This document shows positions 25,127-36,429 of a stretch of DNA of 64,000 bases, one piece after another. Position 1 is the first letter of the stretch. Each line of letters begins with the position of its first letter. The translations under genes and the position numbers were made by a program. The notes beneath the pieces were generated by a model. The model made no database searches, was not told the origin of the DNA, and worked only from the letters and a program-made list of their open reading frames with translations. The stretch comes from Pyxicephalus adspersus (lineage: Eukaryota; Chordata; Amphibia; Anura; Pyxicephalidae): contig NC_092859.1 in NCBI RefSeq assembly GCF_032062135.1, forward strand, positions 48,328,142 to 48,392,141, in the 5' to 3' direction.

Positions 25127-26534
25127 CAGTTAGGTCCATAAATATTTGGACAGAGACTTTTTCCTAATTTTGGTTCTGTACATTACCACAATTAATTTTA
25201 AATTAAACAACTCAGATGGAGTTGAACTGCACACTTTCAACTTTTATTCAGTGGGTTGAACAAAATGATTGCATAAAAATGTGAGGAAATAAAGTATTTT
25301 TTTTTTTTACACAATCACTTCATTTCAGGAGCTCAAAAGTAATTGGACAATTGACTCAAAGGCTACAGTTTGGTACTGTATGAGAAGAAACAAAGCACTG
25401 GTGAACTCCAAACGTCAACGCCAAAAGAACTGGACATCCACGGAAGACAAACAGTGGTGGATGATTGCAGAATCATTTCCATCATGAAGAGAAACCCCTT
25501 GACAACAGCCAACCAAGTGAACAACACTCTCCAGGAAGTAGGCATATCGATATCCAAGTCTACTATAAAGAGAAGACTGCATGAAAGTAATTACAGAGGG
25601 TGCACTGCAAGGTGCAAGCCACTTATAAGCCTCAAGAATAGAAAGGCCAGATTGGACTTTGCTCAAAAACATCTAAAAAAGCCAGCACAGTTCTGGAAAA
25701 ACATTCTTTAGATGAAACCAAGATCAACCTTTACCAGAATGCTGGCAAGAAAAAAGTATGGAGAAGGCATGGAACAGCTGATGATTCAAAGCATAACACA
25801 TCATCTGTATAACATGGCGGAGGCAGTGTGATGGCTTGGGCGTGCATGGCTGCCAGTGGCACTGGGACATTAGTGTTTATTCATGATGTGACACAGGACA
25901 GAAGCAGCCGAATGAATTCTGAAGTGTTCAGAGACATACTGTCTGCTCAAATCCAGCTAAATGCAGTCACATTGACTGGGAGGCGTTTCATAATACAGAT
26001 GGACAATCGCCCAAAACATACAGCCAAAGCAACCCAGGAGTTTATTAAAACAACGAAGTGGAATATTCTTGAATGGCCAAGTCAGTCACCTGATCTGAAT
26101 CCAATTGAGCATGCATTTCACTTGTTGAAGACTAAACTTCGGACAGAAAGGCCCACAAACAAACAGCAACTGAAAGCCCCTGCAGTAAAGGCCTGGCAGA
26201 GCATTAAAAAGGAGGAAACCCAGCATCTGGTGATGTCCATGAGTTCAAGACTACAGGCTGTCATTGCCAGCAAAGGGTTTTCAAACAAGTATTAGAAATT
26301 TACATTTTATTTTCAGCTTTTTAATTTGTCCAATTACTTTTGAGCCCCTGAAATGAAATAATTGTGTAAAAAAAGGCTTTAGTTTCTCACATTTTTATGC
26401 AATATTTCTGAATTAAAGCTGAAAGTCTGCAGTTCAACTGCATCTGAGTTGTTTAATTTTAATTATTTGTGGTAATGTACAGAACTATAATTTGAAAAAA
26501 GTTGTCTCTATCCAGATATTTATAAACCAAACTG
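25127..26534 (+). mobile_element. Tc1-like DNA transposon, 1408 bp, flanked by TA
   Basis: The ends CAGTTAGGTCCATAAATATT and, on the other strand, CAGTTTGGTTTATAAATATC are inverted repeats. Each is bordered by TA (25125-25126 and 26535-26536), the target of Tc1/mariner elements. The inverted repeats are long, roughly 220 bp each, ending at the shared phrase CTCAAAAGTAATTGGACAAT. The single gene inside is broken and lacks its 5' part (separate entry). It is inactive but perhaps still a substrate for a related transposase. Confidence 0.92.
25364..26295 (+). pseudogene. Tc1-like transposase pseudogene, N-terminally deleted
   Basis: An active version would cut and paste the element at TA sites. 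The readable part starts at TVWYCMRRNKALVN-like text, followed in another frame by TVVDDCRIISIMKRNPLTTA and STIKRRLHESNYRG, the second helix-turn-helix region. LDETKINLYQN carries the first catalytic Asp, QMDNRPKHT the second Asp, and SPDLNPIEHAF the catalytic Glu, so the DD34E triad is still legible. Lesions: the start codon and first DNA-binding subdomain are missing because terminal-repeat DNA joins the gene near 25365; there is a frame break near 25705; and there is an in-frame TAA at about 25812. The second half, 25828-26295, is open for 155 codons and ends naturally in TAG-free text before a stop. Clearly a relic. Confidence 0.88.
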
Positions 26535-26536
26535 TA

Positions 26537-27119
26537 TATATCTGGTGCTACCTAATGCCATGAGTACTATAACTTAAAACATGCAGTCTGACAGAGGGTA
26601 TACAAAAGCTTATATAGCTGAAGATCGATAAAGTTAAAAGAAATCCCTGACTTCAGCAATGATGCAGTTTTTCCTGCATAGCATTAGCAAACTACTGATT
26701 ACTGTACTTGTTACCTTAGGTTATTCATTTAATTCAAGACTAGAATTAAATGGCTTAGAATTATTGCCTTAGGGGACAAAGCGGCTGTGCATTTTTGCTC
26801 CAGAGTCATTACAACCAATTGACAATGAATTCACTGTACCAGAATGCTTTTAGATTTCTACTACCGGTAGAAACTAGACTACTAAAAGAAAACTCCTACA
26901 AGCACCATTAAAAAGTGATATAAAAGCCAGGGGGGATTGCTGCAAGCTGCAATTTGCAAAGTTTGTTTTACTTATATTTACTGTTTTGCTTTGCTAACTG
27001 TAAGATTATTTTTTTTTTTTTACTTTTTGAGTCAAAAGCTGTTGGACATATACAGAAAAGCCTTCAAATATAAATGTGTTATGTTCTGAAACTTATTTAA
27101 ACAAATCAAAGGTTACTGC
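26537..27119. other. Intronic sequence, nothing recognised
   Basis: No gene or named repeat is recognised. Confidence 0.45.
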
Positions 27120-27235
27120 AAAAAGTAAAGATATGTGTTCTTCTTCTCTTCCCGTGTCACTGTCTGTATCTGTCTGTCATTTGCATCCCCTATTTAATGT
27201 ACGATGTGTAACATGTTGGCGCCATATAATAACTG

Positions 27236-27274
<39 letters not shown>

Positions 27275-27295
27275 AATAATAATAATAATAATAAT
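27120..27295 (+). mobile_element. L2-type LINE 3' end with (TTA)n-(TAA)n tail
   Basis: GTCACTGTCTGTATCTGTCT, GTCATTTGCATCCCCTATTT and ATGTTGGCGCCATATAATAA match the reverse complement of 14690-14770. The tail at 27236-27295 switches from TTA to TAA repeats, as in the other copy. Only the last 120 bp or so of the element were copied. Confidence 0.8.
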
Positions 27296-29879
27296 GTGTT
27301 CATGGAAAGACAGTCATACAGTAAAATATCATTTCTCATCCAACATTATTATTTACTGCATCTTGCACTATATCACCAGTCCTAGTGTTGGTCTGTTAGC
27401 AAAAAAGTGCATTTAAATGGATTTGGTGCATATTTTTCTATTTTTGTGTTGCAAAGTACAAATAGACCAAGAAATAATGTCTTTAAATTAAAACTGCTAA
27501 GGTATACACATGCCTGCAGGTTTATGGTATCTCCACAGCCTCTGTGGGAAGAAAGAGCAACATCTTATCTTCCTGCTGCAGCGCAAATTAACTGCCTACC
27601 CACTAAAATTAACAAGCAAGCAGGTTTAACACACATTAAATGAATTACTATGTAGGTGGCAGCCTGAAGGAAGCATGTTAGTTCTCCAATCACTAACATC
27701 TTATTAAATCATTTGTTGGAATTGCTGTAAAGTGTTTTTTTTTTGGACAGACTTTAACAATGAAGTATTGCAAAAGTAATGTGGTAACACATAATTATAC
27801 TTATTACAATTATAATATCATAATTTAATAAAGTTAAACCATAAGAGATACATTAAATTTATTGCTATAGTAGGCTGTGTTTTATGTATGTGTGTAAATA
27901 TATATAAATAAATATATATATATATATTTTTTTTTTTTTCTCAAATACAATGTGGAGCTTTGCACGTTATCGTTTTATTTATTTTTATATGTTAAAATGG
28001 CACATGTCTAGTGAATGGACACAGAACAGGAGTTGGCAGAAGCACTGATGTATCCAATACATCCCATTTCCACTTTTTGTCACCTCAGATCCAAGCCTTC
28101 TGTGAACCATATCGACACAGTAAAACAAAGAAAAAACGTTTTAATGATTAAGACATTTCTAAAGGGTTTATTTTCTATAGCATAAATGTTTTTAAAAACT
28201 ACTATTTGTTGCTCTAGATGTTTTATTACCATTATTCTTTCCTAGTTAATGTTTACAAAACCATATTACCTTTATCTATGCTTTGCAGTTGGCCTTCTTC
28301 ATTTTGATGAAGCAGAAAAGACATAAAAGTTGTCATTTATAAAGCAGAGTAATATTTATTATTTTAATGATAATGTTCACCAATTTACAGAATGTTATTA
28401 GTGTTATGAACTTCTACTGCCCACATTCTTCTATGTCATATTGGTTCCCACTGCAGACAATAATAATGGCCAGCTACAACATTAAAATACTACAAATTAC
28501 AACCGTTACAATTTATAAAATAATGTGAATATTCAGAGTGAAAAACGCTTTACCCAATGCTCACAGGATTTATCATCTGAAACACTAATACTAGTATAAG
28601 TCTGCAGTATGACTCCTTTCATTCTCCAAATGAATAGAACTGTTGATAGTTAACAGCACACCTGGAACAATGTCAATGGAGCAGGGGTACTGCACTTCCA
28701 CAGAATTAGATAGTCACAATATCTTTAATATCTAACCATGTTTCTTTTCTAACACTGTTTAAAGGGAACTCTGGCGGGGTTACAGTATAGACAGTACACT
28801 ACCCAGGATTTCCCACTGGTCTTTACATATGAAAAGGTTTCTTACATACTTTAATTCAAATAACTTTTTAACCATTGTATTTAAATAAAACTGTTGAACT
28901 TGACCCACTGCTAGGTCTTCTTTTCCTTAGAGGACTCTGGGATGTAGAGAGGAGATCAGTATTGACACGTGCATAACCACATAAATTTGTAAGTTCTCTA
29001 CAAAATTAATATATTAGAAAATACAAACTTTTTTATGTTCCTTTTGAACATAGAAATACAGAAATACCTTTTTGTTGAGGATACCTGGTGACCCTAAAAG
29101 AAGTAGATTTCTGTTTTCTGAAAATGGCATATGTAAAGCCAGATTTATTATTCACTTGCCCAATCTCAAGAGAGAAGTTGGAGGTGAGAATACCCGCAGA
29201 AGCTGTGAGTTGCTGTTGTTTATGTAAGGTGACATGAGCAGCACAGTTTCCTCAGTTCTGATCTAAATGAGGATTAAAATGAGAATGTTCTCCTTTGTGT
29301 GAAGCCTCTACAGGTATGGCCAGTTCCTGGGAGAGTGTCATATGCTTAAGTTTCCCTCTCACTCTTTTAAAGCTTAACTCCAAGCCAATTGTAATACACT
29401 TAGGGAAACTATTTTACCTTCCAAAGGTTTTACATTTCCTTTCAACTAGTCTTGACCTTGACACAGTCTTGAACTTGACATCACAGCCAAGCTGGTAACC
29501 TGACTACTGTTAAAGCTAAACTCCAGCAATACTTGAAGTCTTGCACCTTTGTACAAGATCCTCCCTGTACTGATATAGCTTACTGATGCTTTATATCTTG
29601 GCTGATGGACATTCAGCATCATGTACCCTTTTTTCCCCAATTTTACTATCCCTGACCCACACCATTATTTTATTGTCTGTTTTCAAATCAGGGAAGCTCA
29701 GAATCACAAGTAGGTGTTACCTGGAGTAGTCTGCATGAGAGAAGCACAGAAATAAAGTGATAATGTAATGAATATAAAAAAAAGGTGTGTATTGAAGAGG
29801 AAAGCAAAGTATTAGCAGAAAAAAACAACCACCAAAAAGAACAGCCTAAAGCTGTCAAGAAAAAGGAGGTGGGTGAAAG
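27296..29879. other. Intronic A+T-rich sequence, nothing recognised
   Basis: No gene is recognised. There is a small (TA)n patch near 27895-27930. TTTTAAAGCTTAACTCCAAG near 29368 may be the end of a family C element, but no partner end is clear. Confidence 0.4.
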
Positions 29880-30320
29880 TCAGCCATGATAGGGGGGCTA
29901 GGGAAACCATAGAGTGGGTAAAAAATAAAAGGGAGGTTGTGATAGGTCAAAGAGAGAGGTTAAAGAGTACGTCAGAACTCTGAAAAAGGGGAGGAGAAAG
30001 TAGGGGTTAAAAGAGAGAGGAAGTGGAGGGAATTAAAGGAAAGAGAGCAAGCTAACCTCCCGCTCACCCTAGTTTACAGTGAGGGTTTGATGTTGGGTGG
30101 TGGTTGGGGTCCTAGAGGGGATCTCATCAACTGGTGTGGGATCTACAAAAAGGTTATGGTTTATTGGGACTACATTTAAGGTGGTTTTAATTAAAGGGCT
30201 GCTAGTAGTGTACTCATTCTCGAGCTGGTGGGCTTTTTTGCTGGGAACAAAAGTGATGGTTGGGGCAGTTCCTCCAGGTGGCATGGTGTGGCATCTCTGA
30301 GGGCTCGCACCCGGGAAGGA
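29880..30320. other. Purine-rich, GC-elevated block, unclassified
   Basis: AGAGAGAGGTTAAAGAGTAC, GGGGTTAAAAGAGAGAGGAA and a following T/G-rich section stand out from the A+T-rich background and loosely resemble 10320-10470. Frames on both strands (about 70 codons) overlap each other and show no motif. A decayed retroelement is possible. Confidence 0.25.
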
Positions 30321-32340
30321 GTAATAGTTTTGTTAAAAAGTAAATTGAAATTAAAATGTTTAAAGTTTAGCAAAGTGTAACTGTTATTGTTACTTTGGTA
30401 TTTATCATGTGGGAAAGAGGGGGGAGTGGGAAAGAGGTTGGTAAGTAAGGTGTGAGCATCCTAGCAACCTGCGTGATATTTTTAAATGCTAATTTTTATA
30501 GAATAACGGTCTCTATCTTAGTCATCATGTTCCTTGTCAAAATATGTGTGCTGTAGTTCGCTTTTCTAGCGCATCCTTTTTCTTTCACAGTTTGAATGCT
30601 GTTGCATAAGTAATGACTAATGGTACAAATAAAATGCTGGTACTTATGCTAGTTTTTTTTAAATATATTCATTGTTTTGTTTTAGTGTTGTTTCATATAT
30701 TACACTGTTAGCCCTGATTAGACCAAAAATGTATTGCACTACATAATTGACTCAATTATTCAATGACCCTGGTAACACTCCGGAGATGATGGAACTGATA
30801 GAAACTGAAAGCAGAAGTGTGCTGGGCTGAATGAGACTAAAGTGAAAATTTAGTATTAGCTTAAAAATGTACATTCACCATTAAAGTGATTCAACAGAAA
30901 TGGGCCACTCACTTCTACACCTAGGTTTGGTTCTCCTCATTTTCAAGACTGTCAAGTCCATGATGTGAGTGAGGGAAACCTCCCAGCCAGTCTGTTGGAT
31001 AGTGATAAAGAGGGGTGCAAACCATTTTTTAGCAAAAAAATACATCTTGAGTTACTCCTTAAACAATTCCCTAAGTGGTTAATGTTCCCAAGGCAGCATT
31101 CTGTTGTTCACTTCAAGCACTGCCACGGAATGGAACAAATGGAAAGCGTTAGTCATGTTGCCTGTTGCATGCTGAGTGGTTTATGAATCCTAATAGGTTA
31201 TTACAATCTCCACTGATGCATAAAACCTGGAATCTATTATTTTGTAAATCAATAGTCAAAAAGGTATTGTTACCAGTGATTTCCTTTATCTGTCTATGGC
31301 AGATTCAGTCTGGGTCATTTATTGGAATTACTGTAACAAGGCTGATAGTCAGCGACTGACAACATTTAATGAATATGATTAATGTTTTCCTCCATTTTTT
31401 GCAATTGTAGCGTAAATGCCTAACAGACAGTTGTTTAGTTCCATTGTGTTTAATGTGTTTTCAGCCCACTATGGGGTAATCACAGTTACTTTGCTGAGCC
31501 TATAATAATAAACACATTCATATGGTTTGTTAAAATATAGAGGCATTTTATATGTAAATAAAGAAAAGAGGTAAAGTGGCCCGTCAGCAGCAAGTGGTGG
31601 TTTCTGCCAAAATAATGGAGCGGCTTCAGCATTCAGTAGATGTAATCTAATGCAATTACTAAAACCTGGGTAGTTTCAAATCTGAAAATCTGCTGCCTGT
31701 AGTATTGCCATGTCCTGTCATTTGTTTTTTATAAATTTATTCAATTTAATTTGGACATTCTACAGCAATTTGTTGCAAGTGAGGAATACACTTGCAAGAA
31801 ATCACTGCAGACTTTATTCTTAAGGCAGAGTTTACCATTAAAAGTTCATATGGGAAACCTGAAAAAATGTATACACATTTAGTGAGCTTTTTTGCAGAAT
31901 GATGTATTGTTTACTGCATGTGTGTTTTGTGTTAATCAGGAGGGATAAGGTCGTCATCAGTTATTTACCTTAGCATTGTGGCTTTTCCACCCTTTAGTTT
32001 GGTGGATTACATATCTCAGAGATATTATACAAGTAGAATTAGGATAATACCATTAACTTGGTCATGATACAGTTCATGCTGCAATGAACTGGAATAACTG
32101 AAATAGAGTATTTCCAACAGTAACAATACACTAAATCTATTTGACTTGGTTGCACCTGTCTAGGGTGCCCATCATGACATTTAAGGTTGCTACTCCAAGT
32201 TGCAGAAAGCACCAAAACAGGCCTCATTTTCCCAACTATATTCCTTACGAATGCAGAGAAATTTTAGGGATTCAAATATTTCATACCAATGCTAAACCCT
32301 TAAAGTACCTTTTTAGAGTCAGTGCTTCCTCTGCAACTAG
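30321..32340. other. Intronic A+T-rich sequence, nothing recognised
   Basis: No gene, RNA or repeat boundary is recognised. Confidence 0.4.
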
Positions 32341-32344
32341 CCAA

Positions 32345-32442
32345 TGACTTTGAAGAATACATTCCAGGTTTGCTGGATCACCCAGCTTCACTGAATAAAG
32401 TGTATCCTCTCCACCATTGGAGAGGTTTAATAAATCAGGCCG
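32345..32442. repeat. Palindromic MITE (family B, right half)
   Basis: ATTCCAGGTTTGCTGGATCA, CCCAGCTTCACTGAATAAAG and GGAGAGGTTTAATAAATCAG match the right half of family B, including its end AAATCAGGCC. Confidence 0.65.
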
Positions 32443-32584
32443 AAAGACAGAGGAAGGTGGTGTAACATTCTTGTTTCAGAGATAGCCCACTTTTTAAAAG
32501 CAACTGAATTGGTATATGATCAAATGGACAATTTAGTCCACACACACTCCTTTTTTGGCACTTGTTACCAATGAACAACAAGGT

Positions 32585-33121
32585 TTAAAGCAGAAGTAAA
32601 CTGGTAAGAAAAAAAACACCGGCACCCGGGACAGATATTGTGCAACCACGTCATATAGATTTGGTGTATTGTTACTGTTTGAGTATTTCCACACTAGAAA
32701 GAAAAAACTTGCACACCTTTACCTCTGCAGATGTCAATCCCTCCAGGGGTTTCTCGGATCCTGGTACCCTCCTTGGGCCTAGCAAAAATGAAGTGCCTGG
32801 TGCCATCTTCTTTGCCCGTCTTCCTACGTCACCCGATCTCGCTCTGCGCTGGCACAAGATTGAGTGACATAGATGGGAAAAAAGAGTGCTGATCTCACTG
32901 CGCATGCATAAGATCTGCAATTTTTTTATCGCATTGAAGAAAAAGCTTGGGCATGTGCAGGAGAAGCAGCCAGAAGCCTCCTAGAATCAATTACTTTTTT
33001 TTTACAAAGAAAAGGTTTGAATCCCTTCCCCCCCCAAAAAATATATAATTTTCACCTTATATAAAAGTGTTGTTTACTTTTGTAGTATGTAAGGTAAAAA
33101 GTTTAGTTTAGGCCTGCTTAA
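32585..33121. mobile_element. TTAA-flanked non-autonomous transposon (family C)
   Basis: TTAAAGCAGAAGTAAACT at the left and AGTTTAGGCCTGCTTAA at the right are inverted repeats bordered by TTAA, the target of piggyBac and Kolobok elements. The interior is GC-richer and contains CTCGGATCCTGGTACCC, GCTCTGCGCTGGCACAAGAT and CTGCGCATGCATAAGATC, also seen in modified form at 43028-43493. No coding sequence is seen. Confidence 0.7.
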
Positions 33122-34468
33122 ATTTATTTAGACTAGTGCCACCTAAACCTAGCCTAGTGATCAGGTTGGTATGAAGCAACCTTAATGTAAAGTGTTTAGT
33201 CTAAAATCCAAACACATGAACAGAAGAATAAATGAAGAATAAGTGTTTTTTTTTCCTTTATCCTTAAAGCAGAATTGTACTTTTTGGTAGGTGGTGAACC
33301 CCTGCCATAATCAACAAGTATGCAGAGCATACTTACTAGTTTTGGCACAGGCTTACTTGTGTGCAGGTGCCATGCAGAGATAACAGGTCTGAAATCCAGT
33401 CGTTGCCATGTCCCTAGAAGCTGCCATCTTTCCCGATTCTCTTTCAGCTCCACAAAGATTCTCTTCAGCTAATGGATGGCCAATAAATGTCTCTTTTGTC
33501 AATTAGTTTCACTCCCTGATTTTATTTTCTTTATCAACAGTGGCAGATTAATAATTACTCCCCACATCCCATGCTGTTAATCAGGACCTGGGTATCATTA
33601 TTACAGATTTTTATATCTGTAACAGTACTCACTGTCTTTTAATATACAGACCTTGTTCACATCAAGCAATGATCTCTTTTCTTTAGATAAGTGAACAAAA
33701 ACTAACAGCTTATCATGGTGGTCAAAGTCAGGACAAGACCCTGGGTATTAAGGTCATAGAGGACCCTTTAATGTAAATAGCAGTGGAGCAAACTTCCCCC
33801 TGATGCTTACAATGCGTAATTGATGTATTGTTCTTCTGAAAGAAATATTTTCAGGCTAGTTTAATGTGAACTTAAAAAGAACGTATGTTCACAAGACTCA
33901 TGACATGTGATTAAGCTTTCATATTTCTAAAGAGGAAAGGCTATTTTGTTCTGAATGTAGAGAATTTAATGCATGTTCAAATGACAAGTCTTTACACACA
34001 GGTTATGTTGTTTGATGGTAATAGACATCTTGCTGTAAATTATATACAAATGTTATTGTAAAATTAGCCTTTGGCCCCATAAAGTGCAAAGTGTAAATAT
34101 AATCTATCTCAGCCTGTCTGGTGAAATCTGAAGACATTTGCAGACATATTTTGCCAATGTAATACTTTCTTTACCTTGCAAATCAAATTATGCTTTTACA
34201 AGTAAGGAATTTTAATTTTTTTTCCTTACATAGATTAAATAAAATATAGCTTTGATTGTCAAGTTAATGATATGTAACACAAATAAACTATTTGTTTGCT
34301 TAAGTTCCTCCTTAAGCAAACAATAGTCTTCATTATTAGTAGTGTTTTGATGCCTTCTCTTTTGGCGAATTAATTTATTCATACCAGATAATAAAAAATA
34401 CGTGGCATTCTACTTTGTGGGATCAGGATTATTAAAACTTTTTTTTACACAGAAATAGGGAATTTACA
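33122..34468. other. Intronic sequence, nothing firm
   Basis: CCTTAAAGCAGAATTGTACTT near 33264 may be another family C end. Otherwise nothing is recognised. Confidence 0.4.

Positions 34469-34511
<43 letters not shown>
34469..34511. repeat. (TA)n microsatellite
   Basis: Pure TA dinucleotide tract. Confidence 0.95.
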
Positions 34512-34514
<3 letters not shown>

Positions 34515-34970
34515 TTTGTTGATTTGTTGTATAAAAATCCCACACCACATCTTCAATTCTATACTTATAAATCTAAAGAACAATTTTGTGTGGGGATTTT
34601 TATGGTGCACAGCAATCATTACATAAACTATAAACAAACATAAACAATATAAAAAAATATAAAAAGCATATAACAATTTATTTTTAAATTACCTAAAAAC
34701 ATGTGTTATTCTATTTAACACAGACCAACTAATCCTTATCTTAACGAATCACAAAGATTTCATCTTTTAATGTGCATTTACAGATTATCCCTGTTCTTTT
34801 ACTTTCAAGCTTCATCAGAGGAACACAGCAAAGGGAATTTTCCTAATATAATCTCAAAAAATATACACATTGTATTAATTTTAACTACATACAACAATAT
34901 AATATTATTCATATTTATATAAATACAGAGATGCTACTCACCGGCTTCTGTCTTTTATGTGACTGAACAC

Positions 34971-35643
34971 TAGGGATGAGCGAGAATGCCGGAGGTATTC
35001 TCTGGAAAATTTCCTTGAACTTCCGATTGTTTGGCGATATTTCGGCGAACCGATTTCGTAAAACCACTGGAAGATTGAGGAACGTATAACAGGAAGATTT
35101 ACATGGGATTCACAGGATTCCCTGAGAATCCACCAGTTTGTGATTCCCAGGGCACTAGAGGTAATTACCCTCTAGTGCCGGGGATCGCACACTGTTCTCA
35201 ATGAATGCGGCAATGGCTGCATTCATTGAGAACAGTGTGCGATCCCCGGCACTAGAGGTAATCAACCTTTAGTGCACCGGGGATCGCACACTCTTCTAAA
35301 CTCCTGACATTGTAATATAAGTATGTCTTACAAATGTTACATTTGTTACAGATACAAATGTATTTGTAAGAGATACTTATATTACAGTGTCAGGAGGTTC
35401 TCCTGTGCTGAGCATTTTGTCAATGATTGCAAATGTGCTGCATTCATTGAGAAGAGTGTGCGATCATCGGGGCACTGGAGGTTAATTAACCTCTAGTGTC
35501 CGGGAATCGCAGAGGATTCTCCTGTTCGGCGAGAGCTCGACCTCTAAGCGAATCAGAAGCCGGTCTCGCTTACATTTTCAGTAAGCGAGAAAGGCCCGAT
35601 TCAAAACAAGATCAAACTTTATATTCTCGCTCGCTCGTCCCTA
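34971..35643. mobile_element. hAT-type MITE built of stacked hairpins
   Basis: The ends TAGGGATGAGCGAGAA and, on the other strand, TAGGGACGAGCGAGCGAGAA are inverted repeats. CTGAACAC before and TTGAACAC after match at 7 of 8 positions, consistent with a hAT-type 8-bp duplication. The interior holds several hairpins, the largest being a perfect 39-bp palindrome arm pair at 35170-35208 and 35219-35257 with a 10-base loop. There is no coding capacity. Confidence 0.75.
35170..35257. repeat. Perfect 39-bp inverted repeat with 10-base loop
   Basis: The arms contain GATCGCACACTGTTCTCAAT and ATTGAGAACAGTGTGCGATC and are exact complements over 39 bases. A second long hairpin lies at 35301-35395 (CTCCTGACATTGTAATATAA opposite TTATATTACAGTGTCAGGAG), and a smaller one near 35481-35505. 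Confidence 0.9.
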
Positions 35644-36152
35644 TTGAACACAAAGGTTAAAGCAAGAATAAGTCACTTTGTAAGGAAAGAGTGTATATAT
35701 CAAACACACCTACTTAGCGATCACCAAGGAGTGTCCAATCGGAACCAGAAGTGTGCACACCTCCTGGAGTGCCTAGAAGACTGGAAGCATTCCAGATAGA
35801 TAGAGATAGAAGCATTTTAGATAGAAAGATAGAAACAGGTAGTCTGGTCTCCTATGGAACACAGACTTCCTATAATGGAGAAACAGAATATTTACCTATT
35901 TATTTTTAATATGTTGATTCCCATGCATGTGATCCTTCATGCATTCAAAAGGCTAACGTATGTCCATACATTTAGAATAGGCATATGTCAATGGGTCAGT
36001 AACACCCTCACTCTCCACCACCACCCCAGGGGGACTGATGTGTTAATATCTAATTCCTTAATGTTATTATGTATAGTAATTTCCTTAAATATTATGTATA
36101 GTAAACCATTTTAACAGTTTTGCAATGAAAACGAAAAGGCCTGGATATAGTG

Positions 36153-36422
36153 TTAAAGTAAAGTTAAACTTCAACTTTAAAAATTTGCTACCAGGCAGGG
36201 CTTTATTGCAAAAAGGGACAGGTGATGTCCCTTTTGCAAAAAGCATTCTTACCTACTTTGCCTACCTGGCACATTCCCCATGATTGGCATGACTGATTGA
36301 GTGCAGGAGTTACATCATCCTGGTCAAACCGATCAAGATGGCCAAAGATCGAAACAAGGGAAAGATAATGGCAGTGCAGGACAGAACACGGACAGGTGAG
36401 TACAAATAAGTTTCTGCTTTAA
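36153..36422. mobile_element. TTAA-flanked non-autonomous transposon (family C)
   Basis: TTAAAGTAAAGTTAAACTTC and TAAGTTTCTGCTTTAA are imperfect inverted ends bordered by TTAA. The interior GGACAGGTGATGTCCC is a small hairpin. It is shorter than the copies at 32585 and 43028. Confidence 0.65.
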
Positions 36423-36429
36423 GAGAAAT

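Noticed and set aside
30069..30300. Opposing frames of about 70 codons
   Set aside because: They overlap in an unclassified G-rich block, with no motif, start context or splice sites.
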